64,000 nt of DNA from Nectonema munidae (Eukaryota > Nematomorpha > Nectonematoida > Nectonematidae). Of the stretch, positions 1 to 12,559 are shown piece by piece (the stretch's first letter is position 1; each line of letters opens with the position of its first letter). The stretch covers positions 62,001-126,000 of the forward strand of contig JAUIRK010000605.1 of assembly GCA_030549495.1 (NCBI GenBank). The letters are read 5' to 3'. The notes beneath the pieces are model-generated. The model ran no database searches. It had not been told where the DNA came from and worked only from the letters and a program-made list of their open reading frames with translations. The translations under genes and the position numbers were made by a program.

Positions 1-329
1 AATTGAAGTTTTAATGTTATAACTTCAATTTAAAACCCTGGTCTTCTCAAGTGGAGTTATATAGCTACCAGAATCCTACTAGATGACTTTCAAATTTCAC
101 TAACCTTAATTCTTAAAGTTGTTAACTTTGTAGGTTTTTGCAGCTATGTGCAGAGATATTGGAACTCATTTCAAATCAAATGTCTAATGACAGTTATAGG
201 GGGAATGTGTAGAGCTTTTAAGGATTTAAGAATGAATTTGATATTTTTATGCAAAAACACAAGAAAGAAAAATTATATAATGCATTCTTGGAAGAAAGGT
301 TAGAAAATTGGTATGATGCAGACTTAAAG

Positions 330-530
330 AAAGAAATTCTCTTTTGGGCTCACTTACTGACGAATTTGTAGGCTGTCTCGGTTGACAATGCTATTTTGAA
401 TCAGATACAAAATCGATTCAGTATTAATGTTGATGTGATCGATGATGATCTTCGAGAGGATGCAATCGATTTGAAATATGAGTTAAAGTGTCAGACAATT
501 TTAACATGATGGCAATAGGAGAATTTTACT
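330..530 (+). mobile_element. Possible hAT-type transposase fragment
   Basis: One frame reads through a stretch around 395-510 with peptide pieces such as QNRFSINVDVIDDDL and EDAIDLKYELK. This resembles the segment of GTF2IRD2/SCAND3-like hAT transposases in which a short phenylalanine-rich run is followed by an acidic linker and an ELIDLQ-type motif. The frame is interrupted upstream by a stop and ends at a TGA near 508. No terminal repeats were found, so this would be an old internal fragment. Assignment rests on motif resemblance only. Confidence 0.3.
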
Positions 531-587
531 TAAATATCATCATATTCATCCAAATTATTTAAAGAAGTCCTTCATTTGTTAAGTTAA

Positions 588-800
588 GTTAGTTAAGTTG
601 TTTGTGACGTTCGCACCCATCCTTTTGGATATCGTGGCCAGCCCGGAATGCTGAGTCCAGGTCTACCTGGACTTTCCATCCCACTAAACGCCTACTGTCC
701 CTTGTTACTGCACCATTTGTTAATTTCCTTTTCCTCAACTCATCTCTGCGAAGTGAGTTTGTGCACGCTTGTGGTGTTATTTCAAACAACTAAATTTCCT
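588..800. repeat. GC-richer patch of unknown nature with short hairpin
   Basis: This patch stands out from the A+T-rich surroundings. It opens with tandem GTTAA-type pentamers (about 575-600) and holds a short hairpin around GTCCAGGTCTACCTGGAC (655-672). A 66-residue minus-strand frame crosses it but resembles no protein I know. It may be the end of a LINE or SINE family. Confidence 0.3.
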
Positions 801-1684
801 TTTCATAAGTAAACGAGGCAAAGAGTGATGAATTTGCGCGAATCATTAAACAAATTTCTCATTTTCATGTCGTTTTTTGCATTATCTATAACAAATATGA
901 TCAACTATTTGTATTACAGGTTACAGGTAAGTCGTCATGAGTGACAAATGGACTTGGATGACCTTTTTGTACATCAGAATGCTTTGAGGAAATAGATTTC
1001 ACTAAGCTTTTACAAGGTAAATGACTCTGAGTCGTTACCTTTCGAAATGTGTGGTTTAGGGGTGGATCAAATAAAAATATAAATACATTTGTTTGCGATT
1101 CCAAAAATACAAATAAAATACTTTTATTCCTAAATCTGAAAAAGTACAAATACTCATATTTCACATTTCAAAGATAAAAACAAAATACTCCTGAAATTAT
1201 GCAAAAAAATAAGCAGATACTTTTTCCACACAAGTTCTTGATTTGTATAAATAACATGTTGAAAAAATTAAACTTAAGAAGGTGCGAATCGTTCCGTATC
1301 CTTGCAAGTTAAAAATTTTGCTGAATTATGGGAAATCATATGAAAAATAGAAATAAAAGTAGGCAGGATTTTAGATGCTTTTCCAACTATTTTCTTCACC
1401 ATATATTCGTTTCCATGTTGCAGGAACAATAAGATTCGTAAAAAGTCTTGTGGTTGGTACACATTTTTATAACTAAAGGAATATATCATCACAAGGAAAC
1501 GCAAAAGAATATTATTAAAACAGTATATTATTAATATTCTTCAAATCTCTCCATATCTAATAAGAAAACCTGATTCGACTCTCCTGATTTTATTATTTTG
1601 AGAGTTATATAAGCTAGATTTTGGGCATTTTGCAAAGAAATTATTAACTCATTTTATTTTCTACAAGAAAAAACTAACGACATT
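801..1684. other. A+T-rich stretch, nothing recognised
   Basis: Short minus-strand frames of 76-87 residues occur here, but they have low complexity and no domain I recognise. No terminal repeats or RNA genes are seen. Confidence 0.4.
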
Positions 1685-1862
1685 AAGTACTAAGTGTCAT
1701 ACCTACAACTAGACCTATTCAGAGTCCCGTTCAGGACTGATTAAAACCGGTCGTTAATTTCTATAGTCCGCTCCGATCTGGCCCGTAGATATTATAGTAC
1801 AGTGGACCGGAGTGACTCTAACCAGACTTTGAACAGGTCTACCCACAACTAAGTATACTGTA
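1685..1862. mobile_element. Candidate MITE with inverted ends
   Basis: TAGACCTATTCAGAGTC near 1710 is matched in inverted orientation by GACTTTGAACAGGTCTA near 1825, and looser inverted similarity extends to both sides. The interior is unusually G+C-rich for this window. The exact ends and target duplication are not resolved, so the family is unknown. Confidence 0.4.
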
Positions 1863-2367
1863 TGTGTGAACAAGTAGAGTTTGGGTATTAAAATTCATAT
1901 CCGTTTATTATAGATATATCAACACAAGGTATGTGAAAGAGCAATTTTTTCTCTTTTTAGCAGATGTTCTTCCGAGTACTTATCAAACTTCCAAATCAAG
2001 AAAACTTTCCAAAGTAATCAATTTCCTCTAAGCGAACCATATACCTCTGAAATCAATATCTCAACAGAGACATTATCAGCTCAAATTTGAAATGATTGTT
2101 TTTCAAATAAATTTGCATGTTTCTATTTTTACTAAAAGAATTCTATTTTTTAACTATATTTTTTGCTAAAAACAAATTTGGAGATGTTTGAGGAGAAATT
2201 AATGAAAAAATTAATTATAACATTTTTATCAAGATGAAAAAAAGATTAAGTGAAAAATTTATGTCATTTTCCATGCTTAAACTGGCTATTAAAATGAATG
2301 TCGCGCCGGATTGAAAAAATATCATTTTCTTAGTCCTACTGAAGAAGGTCAAAAAGTTTCAGATATG

Positions 2368-4290
2368 CAGTCAAACTTGTCTTAGAGGTCACTGCTTATA
2401 ACGGCCACTAAAATATACCCTCCTTACAAATTTGTTGTACTATGGACCTTTATATAGAGGCCACCTGCCTCACCCGGCCAGCGACCACTCATTTTGTTGT
2501 GAAATAACATATTGATTGATTTTATCGATTACGCGATTATTGCGAAAAAGATGAAGAAAGCGTTTGAGAGATACTAACTCTTCTTTAGTGTGAATTTATT
2601 TCCATCCATTCAATCTTACATAAAATAATAATAGATCTTCAAGAAATCTTCGCGAATATCTCCACAAAATCGATGCCAAAACACAAACCAATCCACTTTG
2701 TCCACTCTGGAAACATCAAATACACAACACATATTTCTTAGAAGATTCTTAGAGAAATTTTCCTCACACACACAAAATATTAGAACTCCCACTGCCAAGT
2801 GGTAAACTTACTAGCAAAGTGGGGAAACAATTTGGATTTATAAACAATAATGCATATGTAGAAGCCAGCAGTAGCTAACTTTGGCTTTTATGTATGTTGA
2901 CTGAATCTACACTTTTTATGACTCATGCTGCGAAAATGAAACACTCTCCCCGTGGTTCACTTTCTTGCAAAGGAAATACAAACTCAGTCTCTAATAAAAT
3001 AACTTTTGATAGATTACGCTAACAATAAAATAGCGTAATCTGGAGACTAACAACAACAGAATGGAAGGGGGTAGAAATGCAGCTGCAATTCGACGATTTT
3101 AAGGCATCAAACGGCTGATGAGAGGCTTTACGGCAGCAACGCACATCATCTTTGGCGAGATGAACGGCAAGAGTGGTGGAGTCAAGGCAGCTGAAATTAT
3201 GCATCGACTATGACCTTTGTGACATCTTCAACATGGATCAAATAGGACTCTTCTTTAAGACATCTGGTGGAAAAAGGTCAAAGCAGTGCATCAATCTCAT
3301 ACTGTCTGCTAACGCCCTCTGAGAAAACGAGCGTACGATCTGCAAGTCAATCAAATCACGTAACTTCGGTAGGATCGAACGAAAGTATCTTCCCGTGGAC
3401 TATCATGCAAACCAGAAGGCCTGGACAACTAGCAATCTGTTCGAACACTTCATAACAAGGCTCAGCAAGAAGATGCAGTAGAAATGTTCAAATATTCTCA
3501 ATCTGCTCGACAATGCTCCTTGCGATCCCACCTGCAGTTGTCCAAAGTCCAACTGATTTTCCTCTTTCCTAACACGAATACATCATAAAGGCAGCTAAGC
3601 TAAAGTTTCCGAAATAATAACTGTTAGGAATGATCCATTAAATGGAGCATGGGTTATGATGAGTAACCATCCTTGATCTCATACGGCGTACCGATGTTCT
3701 CCAGGCCATCTACTGGCTTGACCGATCCCCGAAGGACACGAGCGCTGAGACGACACAGAAGTGTTTTCGCAAGTATAGTATCGGTCCCCAGAAAGTCGAA
3801 GATGGTGTCGAGCAAGAGCAAAAAGATCCCAACCTTGGACGGGAGGTTGTGCGCCGGAAGGGGTTGGAGATATCCTTGGAAGACTTAGTGACAATCAACT
3901 CTTCGCTAGCGAAAACGAATCCTGATCAAACTTCAATAGTTAAGGATTTTAAGTGTCTCCTAGAATCCAACCGAGAGGATGATGAAGAGGAGTAGCTACA
4001 GTCCCAACTCACGTATAAGAGTCTTGTAGATGTCAGTAGAAGCATTGCAGATATACGAGAGTTTGCAGTCGGTAAAAGTTTCACCGAAATGCTAGAAAGC
4101 TGGATCGATTTAGTAGGCACAATCCAGCAAGAATGTCAGCAACAGAGATAGGCGTACCACGATGTTCGATTTCTTCACCACGGTTTGACGCTAGCCCTCT
4201 GTCATAACCAACGTCTCTTTTCATGGCCAACCGTTAGTAAACGGCCTCTTCTGGGCCACAGACCGTCTTTTTCAGAGCCAAAATTGCATC
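2368..4290 (+). mobile_element. Decayed Tigger/pogo (CENP-B/DDE_1 family) transposon
   Basis: The 5' end is suggested by CAGTCAAACTTGTCTTAGAG at 2368, the style of terminal repeat used by Tigger elements, followed by a TATAACGGCCAC motif. Transposase pieces on the plus strand run from about 3085 to 3900. They are DDFKASNG (DNA-binding region), DIFNMDQIGLFFK (first catalytic Asp region, near 3225), LPVDYHANQKAWTTSNLFEH (about 3390), LLDNAPCDP (second Asp, about 3500) and DVLQAIYWLDRSP followed by CFRKYSIG (C-terminal region, 3689-3790). The pieces lie in more than one frame with several stops. The third catalytic Asp motif was not found. The N-terminal HTH is mostly lost. The 3' end is approximate; a GGCCAACCG/CGGCC subterminal patch lies near 4220-4255. 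The element cannot encode a working transposase. Confidence 0.75.
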
Positions 4291-4299
4291 GAGTGAGAT

Positions 4300-5490
4300 A
4301 TCTACGTGATGTCAGTAGTGCGTTCGCCTGAGTTTCGTAGCTGAATCTCACATATGAAAAAATCTTCGCTCCCATGATTAAATTTAAAAAGAGTAGAAGT
4401 AAAAAAAATTTCCCCTATTGGAGTATACGTATATTACACAATGCCATAGGGAGGAGGAGGGCTTGTTCAATTTTGTTACGAAAAGTTACATGTTTAGGGA
4501 GGAGATGGGGTGCGTATTCAAAAAGAATATTAATTGGAAAAGAGACAAAATCTCTTTTTTAAATGGGCTAGGGTTAGGTTATGAAAGAGGATTAAATAAG
4601 GTTATGAATGTAGGCTTAGTTATGAAAGAGTCAAAATTCATGAAATTTCTTCAAATCCAGTTCGCTTTGCAGAACAAAAATTCATAGGTATATCTTAGAA
4701 GGAGATTAAGAATTTCTGAGGAAAAGTATTTATACAATGTATACATTGTTTTCCCAAATAATATCGAATCAATATTTAAAGATATTAGGACATGATGTTT
4801 CAACAAGACAATCCATTCTTAATTAAATGAAAGGTAACTTTAGTTTGGTAAATAATATAAAAGGTAAGTTTAGTTTTCTGAAGCCCGGTTAACAACTAGA
4901 GTCCACTAATGTTGGCTTAACAAAAATAAAATGGTCTGCGTTTATAAATGCTTTTTAATATAAATCTTTAGCTTTACATCTGATTTCGTAGGATTTATCC
5001 ATCCTGTCCTGGTCCGGATTTTTAATATTGTAAACTTACATACATATTCTGATCCTTTATTTGTTGTGGTAAATTTGTCAGTTATGATCGTCTACCACCA
5101 CTATAGGGCATTTTTCTTCTATTCTCCTTATATTTCATTTCTTCCATGCCAAACTTTTATTTTGTATATATGCGATAATTATACTTTAATTAATTTTTCT
5201 GAAACTTTTTAACAACATTGCATCAATTTTCAATATCCTTCTTGCAGAAATAAGTTTTTATCGGAACAGATTTTTTTATATGCTAATCATATGAAACCAA
5301 AATAATCTTAAAAATTTTTTAATTAGAGTTCTTTACTTAAGTATCTAAACTAAGTTAAAAATTGAGGATAATTCGTACTTACTTTTGATTTTCAAGCACT
5401 CCACTTAAGTATAATTATTTTGATGAAATCACTATTGACAATTAATTGAAATTTTAATGCTAAAATGTATACTACTATATATATTCAAGA
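4300..5490. other. Non-coding A+T-rich stretch, nothing recognised
   Basis: Two overlapping plus-strand frames at 4374-4687 (62 and 89 residues) have no recognisable domain and no matching second-strand signal. I see no RNA gene or transposon end that I can defend. Confidence 0.4.
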
Positions 5491-5499
5491 TTTATCTCT

Positions 5500-5779
5500 T
5501 TAGCGCATCATTTGAGTTTCAACATCTGCAATAGCATTCACAATTTTCAAACATTTTTTTTATATCTATATACTGAAAACATTTTTTCGGAATTTTTATG
5601 ATAAGTACGTCCTTATAATAATACATATACGTTGATATCTTCTCTCTAAATTTTTAAGAAGTATGAAACTTGCGTTTGCTTAGAATAGCTATTATGATAT
5701 CCGCATCCGCTAGGATGTCAAATTTGATATCCGCCCCGCATTCGCGGATACAAAAAATTTCACATCCGATACATCTCGA
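5500..5779 (+). mobile_element. Truncated copy of the hAT-like MITE also at 31.8 kb
   Basis: From about 5500 to 5779 the sequence tracks the element at 31782-32111. Shared blocks are TTTTTATGATAAGTA, CATCCGCTAGGATGTCAAA, CGCGGATACAAAAAATTTCAC and the end CCGATACATCTC. The left terminal repeat is missing or unrecognisable. It is a decayed non-autonomous copy. Confidence 0.55.
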
Positions 5780-6046
5780 ATCCAGAGAAACAGATATCCT
5801 TAATACTGATCATTAAGATTTAGGTGTATTTAAAGCAATATCTCCGCTAATAAATATCACATCTTTAAAAGACTTAACTGCATCTAACTCGTCTTTATAT
5901 ACAGTAAAGCCGCGAAAATCAGTCAACCCTAATATTAGTCAGGTTTTTTTGAGAACAGATTTCCTTATGGACAAATTTTTTCTTCGATAATAATAAGCCA
6001 GTTTCGAAGAAGGATCCATCATTATCACTAAATTTTATTGTATTAA

Positions 6047-6177
6047 CCCTTTGAAAACACCAAAATTTCTACGGCTAATTGTCTGCTTTCCTTTTCAATG
6101 AAAATTTATATATTTAAAGCAGAAGATTTTCATTTCTTGTGATACGGGGTGTTACGCGCTGCTGCTCAAAGGATAAA
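6047..6177. mobile_element. Possible short piggyBac-like MITE
   Basis: TTAACCCTTTGAAAACACC at the left faces GGTGTTACGCG and CTCAAAGGAT at the right, giving imperfect inverted ends beginning CCCTTTGA. A TTAA precedes the left end, as in piggyBac insertions, but the right flank is degenerate. Weak call. Confidence 0.3.
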
Positions 6178-6318
6178 AAGTAGCAAAGTGTTAAAAAGGG
6201 GGTGCGATCGGAAGAAAGGTGATTATATAGTTTAAAAATAGATGCATAAAAATATATAACGGAAACGATAAAAGAATAATTCATTTGTAAAAAAAAACAA
6301 ATGTAAAAATAAGAATTT

Positions 6319-8453
6319 TCATAGTTTATAATTCTTCATGCACGCAATCGTGTGTTGAGGATCATTTGACTCGATGATGGATGTTCCAGCGACAATTAGA
6401 TTGGCACCAGCTTCATAACAAGACTTCACTGTTTCCAAATTTATGCCACCATCAACTTCGATGTCTAAAGTCGGGTAGTTTTGTCGTAAGTAGCGAATCT
6501 TAATGAAAGTAAATTCACTTATAATTCGTAAATAAGGAAGTGAGTGCAAAAATTCTGAAAAATTATTTTTTTTTAGATATTCAAAGATGATCTAGTGGAA
6601 TAAAGGCATTTCCAGACTAATTTTAATTTCACTATTTTTTAATATAAAAAATATTTGTTACTTTTTTATGTAATTTAGTTCTGATAAGTATTTTTTAAAA
6701 TCAATATTGAAATATTATTTAACCTCTTCAAGTACAACGGGGAGGAAGTGCCCCTAAAACTCCATTGCTTTAAGTTAAATAAAAACTACGTGAAAAAACC
6801 TAAGCCTTAATTTTAAAGTTATAAGAAAACGTTTAAAGAAATTTACGAAAAACGAAACGGATTTATTTTTCCATAGGTAGAAATACAAAATCGTAAAAAC
6901 ATATAGTGTATAGGGAAATTGGAAAGGTTAAACAATTTTTATAGGAAAAGTAATGTCTTTTTGAATGCAAAGTGTAGCAGGTATCTACTATAATAAAGTT
7001 ATGTTTGTTTTTTTCTTTGTATAGATGATGTAATATACAAAATTTGTTTGAAAAAATAAGAATATGATTTGGAAAAAATGTTTGAAAAATATACCTTCTC
7101 AATCATGTCACTCTTGAAGGCTTGCCCACCAAAGCCAGGCTCAACTGTCATGACCAAGGCCACGTCAATAGCAGATATGAAGGGAAGAAGGTCGTCTACA
7201 CGTGAATTTGGCTTGATCGCCAAACCAACTTGCATTCCCGACTCCCTCACTTTTCGAATACAAGCCATGACGTCATCACACGCTTCTAGGTGGAATGTGA
7301 AGAGTTGCGCTCCAGCTTGACTCATTGTTTCTATCCACTAAAAATGCGATATGCAAAAGAACACATTCTAACTTGTGAATCCTTTGTTCCCTCGTCAGAG
7401 CTGCTGATTGGTTGTGGGCCTCAGTAGCTCTAGCCAAGGTATTTCTTTGGCCTAAAGCTGAAGTGCGAATTAAAAATCGCCCGCTTTATTAGGCTGTAGA
7501 GTGTAGACAGTAAATTCAATGTTCACATTGTTTTTGGATTATGTGATATTTTTCTAACAGATTATAAGATATCACGATTAAAATTTTTTTTTAATTGTAC
7601 TCATCGTTTTGAAGAGCTCTAAGTTGAATTTTGTATTTTTTGCAAGTATCACAATTCATAAATAAGCCTATTTTATTTAAATTAAAACAAGGATATTATA
7701 AATTGTGTTAATAGTTCGATAAATTAACATCCTTTCTAACAGAATTAATATAATTTTATCCGATAACTTATAATCAATCAAATTAATCGCAATCTAATAA
7801 TATCAGGTAATAAAATCTTTTGTGATTAAATAATTTGTCAAACTTTTATCCGAGTAAAACGATATTTAGACGAAATATTAATGCACCCAATATGAAGCTT
7901 TGGATCTGGGTTTCCGTATTGTAGAAGGGAAAGATGATAAGATATGCTATAAAAAACATGAAACATCCAATTTTCGGAGGAATAAAATTTCCCAATCCTC
8001 TTTAGTCGTTGACAGTAAGGGCTACTTGATGCGAAGTCTGTCTATTCCAGGGATCGGCAAACTTGATTTTAAATCTTCAACCCATAAAAAATTAGATAGG
8101 GTCTACTTTTTTTTTAAGCTCCAACTATAAAAAATAAGAGAAAAGTGCTTGGATTGATTCCAGTTGTAGAAAAAAATAATAGTACTGGTTACGTTTTGAG
8201 GATGAGAAACCATCATATGCATGTCGAAGGAGATATTTGGAACTTTATTTCGCAAGCACTTAACAACAGGAGGTCCAAATGTTATGTTGGGCACAAAGTG
8301 TCCATCCATCACATCTAAATGCAAGTAATCAGCTCCAGATTGAATGAGTCGTTCACACTCGACCGCCAATTGCGAAAGATCTGCATTCAAAATTGAAGGA
8401 CCAATAAGAATCGCTTCACCACATTGTTTTTTCCATCTCAACTTTTGATCGCC
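6319..8453 (-). CDS. RPE: Ribulose-phosphate 3-epimerase (three visible exons)
   Basis: The product interconverts D-ribulose 5-phosphate and D-xylulose 5-phosphate in the cytosolic pentose phosphate pathway. The exons are 8453-8193, 7337-7095 and 6498-6319 (stop TAA). All have GT donors and AG acceptors, are in phase 0, and give 87+81+59 residues, close to the roughly 228 of animal enzymes. The TIM-barrel signature is intact: [53 protein letters not shown] and [14 protein letters not shown]. In visible numbering the four metal-binding and acid/base residues are His45, Asp47, His79 and Asp184. An acceptor-like TTAG precedes the first visible exon and no in-frame ATG starts it, so a short initiator exon should lie further upstream. 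I did not find it. The 0.9-kb first intron holds one hAT-type end at 8048. Identity is secure from sequence motifs. Confidence 0.93.
8048..8100 (+). mobile_element. hAT-type terminal fragment inside RPE intron
   Basis: CAGGGATCGGCAAACTT matches the left end of the hAT MITE at 61460-61781. No matching right end is visible nearby, so only one end survives. It sits in the intron between the first two visible RPE exons. Confidence 0.5.
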
Positions 8454-8459
8454 CTAACC

Positions 8460-10615
8460 ATGAAAAAAATAGATAAACTGCTTGATCTTAACTAAAAACG
8501 GTTATTGGAAAGTCTCTTAAGAAAGAAAATCTGTGAAGTAAATTGTTTAGTTGCTTTTATTCACATGACATAAGTCATCATCCACTCTACTACTATTCTA
8601 ACACTACTTCAAGCATTTTCTATTAAAAAAAGCCTCTATCATTTTTGTTCTGATCATTGCCTCACATTTAATTTAGCTTTTTTTTTACTTCAGAGAATTT
8701 CCGTCTTCTAGTAAAAAGAACTATACAAAGAAAAAAACAAAATTCAAAAAGAAAAGCAGGCAATTAAATCTCGAAAACCATGGGCTAACTTTTTAATTTT
8801 CTTTTTTTTAATAATAAAAAAGTATGCCAAGGTTACGGGCCAAATTTTAAAAATGAATACCTAATCATCTTATTAATGAGCTTTATGCAAGTCAAAGTGA
8901 ATAATTTTTGTCTTATGAGACACTCATGTCAAACATCGCATTTAAGCAGTGGGGCATTGAGACGGTGCTCCTTTCTTAAAATGAACTATCGATCTTTTAT
9001 ATTATTTTGTATAATACGAATTGTATTACTTCATATAGACTTACTTTACAGTAAGGATATGGCTGAGTTTCCAAAATTTAAACCTAAAAATAATTGTTTT
9101 AATTAACAAAAATTTTCTATTTGAAGAATCAATTTGTAAAGTCCCCTCCCCTCTATCCCTTAATATAATTTTCTGGATAACACCACTGCTAGGGCACACT
9201 TGACTTGAAAGGACTAAAGAATTTGGTGGAGATAAATTTAGTATACAAAAATTTTGAATAGATTCTTTGAAGAGTATAGAGTAAGTATTAGGCAATAATC
9301 AAATAGAAAAGAAAGAATATACAATTTAGTCAGGTGAAGAAGCGGATGTACCTAGATATTGAAGGCAAAAATAAACGTAAAAAAACAAAGATTACATGAA
9401 GTCATTTATTAGATGACATTTCATGCAGTAGTCATACATTACTAACGTTGCTTTTTCGCCCCCTTGAAATCACATTGAGGAGAGGGGGGTTGGGCGTCGC
9501 CTCCAGATTTGCGCCTCTGGTTTAGCCAATGTCTCATATAAACGCTATAGCTTTTTGAGTGCACTATGAGATAGACATTTTAAGGAAAACCCATACTTGT
9601 CAACTTAAAATTATTGTGATCTGGAATTTTTTGATTTTTTGAACAGTGCGATTTTTCCTGGAATAGTGAAATCTACATATTTCTATTTAATCAAAGGCAT
9701 TTTGTTTAATGTAATTGACAGTTTATTAGTGCAAAATACAGATTTACTAGTTAACACAATAAAGTACTTTGTTAAACAAAAGCAAAGATATACACCAAAT
9801 GAATAATTTTTTATATTTTCTCAAATTATAATAAATATTTTTGATTTCGAGGTTATGCGTTTTCATGGCTAAAGTGCTTTTAATATTGGTTTAATAAATA
9901 TAAACAAATTTTCAAATTTAAAAATTATTAAAAATCAGGAGATAACTGGAGACAGAGAGAAAGGAATCAAAACCGAATCTCCCGGTATGGAAAAACCCCT
10001 CTTTGTAAATCTTCTTCTAACGACAGCTTTTTTCAAAACCATAGATGACTTGTAACTAATGATTTAATCTTTTCACAAACCATTATTTAAATAGTGAACT
10101 TTTTCAAAATACCATTATTCTATATATTATATTTTTCATAATAAAATTTAATACATAAATTCTACTTTATTGATATTCTTAAATATTTTTAAAGCAAACT
10201 ACATAAAACGGAAGTTATCTTCCTTTTCCTCATTTTAGATCTAAAGATTTAAGTAATTTCAGTTTTTTTTTCTAAACTAAATGCGTAATGTTAACATGAA
10301 TTAATGTATTTTGAGGTAATGGTTTAAAGCAACTTGAACTTTTTGGTAAAAATATAATTTAATTAGTTATTATTTTAATAAGTATTTATATAATTCAAAA
10401 TTAAGAAAAACACTATGATTTAATATAGATGAATATGATCAATGCAATTTCATAACTTTAATTTGGTCTGCCATCTTGAATAAGGTATCAAATAGAAAAT
10501 GTAAATTATAATAAAAACAAAATATAAATTAATAAGATATTCTCTATTAAGAGTTTTAATTTATGATTATTTGGTTGTCAAGTTTCCATTCAAAAGAAGA
10601 ATATAATTTACCTAA
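8460..10615. other. Intergenic A+T-rich sequence with one C/G-rich patch
   Basis: No gene is recognised. Around 9455-9530 a patch with GAGAGGGGGGTTGGGCGTCG and GCCTCCAGATTTGCGCCTCT looks like the C/G-tract ends of the hAT elements elsewhere in this window, but no matching opposite end was found. The RPE initiator exon may be somewhere here. Confidence 0.35.
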
Positions 10616-10714
10616 CCCATATCTATTGAATGAAAACCGTATAGTTTCACCTCTGGGCCATCTGCTGACAATTTATTCTTCTTATATTTCAAAATAGCAT
10701 ACTTTTTTGCCATT
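10613..10714 (-). CDS. Possible short coding exon, unrecognised
   Basis: Minus strand from the ATG at 10714 reads MAKKYAILKYKKNKL, continues with SADGPEVKLYGFHSIDM and runs into GGGTTAGGTAAAT, which contains donor-like GT sites. The codon use is less A+T-rich than the surroundings. The peptide matches no family I recognise. The exit phase does not fit the phase-0 entry of the RPE exon at 8453, so it is not obviously the missing RPE start. It could be chance. Confidence 0.2.
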
Positions 10715-11276
10715 GTATATAAAAAACCTTAGGATTAAACCAATTTCATTGTAAAAATTGGAAATATTAAAAAATTAATTTAAAGCAAACGTTTTCCATA
10801 AAAATAATTTAATTAATTTAATATTTTATTGAATTCAAGATATTTATTAATAATTTAACAAAAATAAGTCCCACAACTCAATATTCAAGGCAATTACTGA
10901 TAAAGCTACAACGCTATAATGATGAATCACACATCTGGAGTACAAGTAAGGAAGTAGGAGGATTTTTCTACTCTCTGCATAGCAATTTTATTATGAAGGT
11001 ATAACAAAACATATATTGACCTATATTCTGAAAGTGATTTATTGATTGTTTTCAGCATCAAGTAGAATATTTCTAAATTACCACAAGTGCAAAGTAAGGG
11101 ATCAAAATCATTATTTTCCATGTAATCTAATTACATAGGACTGGAAAAATTACCATTTGAAACCAGAAACAAGACAAAAATAAAATTTTGTTACATGGTG
11201 TATCGGAATTCATTAGTTTTAGACTTTATTTATATTTTTAAGCAAAACTCTAGTACCTTATGAAATCTTTTCTTAT

Positions 11277-12556
11277 TTCTACATCTTCCTACTTGAATTT
11301 TAATTTTAATTTAGTTATTCTTCTGAATGACAGCCTGTATCCCTTGTATTCTTTGCTGATACGAGCACTCATTTTGTGGAAAGAGCATGAAGTGTCTTAA
11401 ATGCATAAAAGAAAAGAAATCTGAGATGAGTATTGCATCTGCGCTGAGTGTTTCTCCTCCACGAACTCAATAATGCGTCACTCAATTGCCCAAGAGACGC
11501 TCCATGATAGATTGGATGAACTTCGCAAGGACAAATAAAGACTTGTCAGGGGTTAGTCAGCCTGGATCTAAACAGTCTCTAGTAGTGATTTGGCATTGCA
11601 TCATAGTGCCAGAAACTTTTAGATTTGTTCTGTAAGAAGACGTTTACAATCTCACCCACTACCTTCCTTACCACCCTGGGGGGAAACGAATCTTATTGAA
11701 ATAGTCAGCGAATCAGATTCCCTTCCTCTCTTCAATCAGTATCATTCGTGGGTAAATTATAAAATCATTCTGGCAAAGTGCTATATCAGTTCCTTCATCT
11801 TCAAAGAATCTAAATTAACATTGCCAAGAAGAAATCGAGTCGTTCACTTCTCTTCTCCAAATTTATGGCGTTGTCAAGATAAAAAAGAACAACGTGCATT
11901 TTACGCTCTCCTTGTGTTCAGTACCAATCTCAATTTGCGACGCTTCAAAAACGTTTACTTCGTCAAATACCAAAGGGTCTCGTTGAAAATTCTTCTAATT
12001 TCTACCTACAAGATAACTCATGTCATTCTATTTCTGTTGCAATTTTGCCCTCACTAAGCAAGTACAGCAAGGCTATTAATAGGGTTGAATTCTCTAATAA
12101 CAACTCAGCATGCAATCTCTTTTTGATGTGTGGAGCAAATTCATCAATCGTGAGTAGTAGCGATGATACGGATGTCATCTCTTTTTTTCAAGTAAGAAAG
12201 AATACCTTGAGTTTGCATGAGCAGGAGAGATACAAGATGAAGTCTTCATTCAAATGTCAAGTGAATTCATATTGCATTTGCTTAGGCTAGAACTGAGTGA
12301 CTCCGACACAACCCTGCTCATGTGTCCCGAAACTTTTCACACAAACTTTTTCCTAGACTCCATTGCCCTATCTCGTAGTTACACCCCTGTCAAAATGCGA
12401 GAACACTTCCTCTATTTTTTCATCAAAATCAATGAAAATGGGCGTTTCAGCGAACGCTTGTATGCGCATGTTTTTCAGAGAGGAGAAGATGCACTCATTT
12501 TTCCCTACGTTCCGACGTTGCTTTGCTTTGATTCCCTTTTAACGCAAAAAACTTAA
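11277..12556 (+). pseudogene. Truncated, disabled copy of CYB5R4 (NCB5OR)
   Basis: This is a second copy of the single-exon CYB5R4 reading frame at 55586-57142. Similarity starts about 110 bp before the ATG (GTTATTCTTCTGAATG) and runs to LLTQK, where it stops just before the NAD-binding LLLAAGTG region. There are several in-frame stops and frame changes. One stop follows PPRTQ near 11470. The cytochrome b5 core is split between frames. The CS-like middle part is readable at 12045-12290 and the FAD-binding SRSYTPVKM region at 12254-12556. The b5 heme motif HPGG is shifted out of frame. The copy lacks the last quarter of the protein, so no reductase could be made. Like the intact gene it has no introns. 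Confidence 0.9.
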
Positions 12557-12559
12557 TTA

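Noticed and set aside
3673-3898. Frames of 62-71 residues on both strands
   Set aside because: They overlap the decayed Tigger transposase C-terminal region, which explains the better codon content.
7069-7320. Plus-strand 83-residue frame over RPE
   Set aside because: It is the antisense shadow of the second RPE exon.
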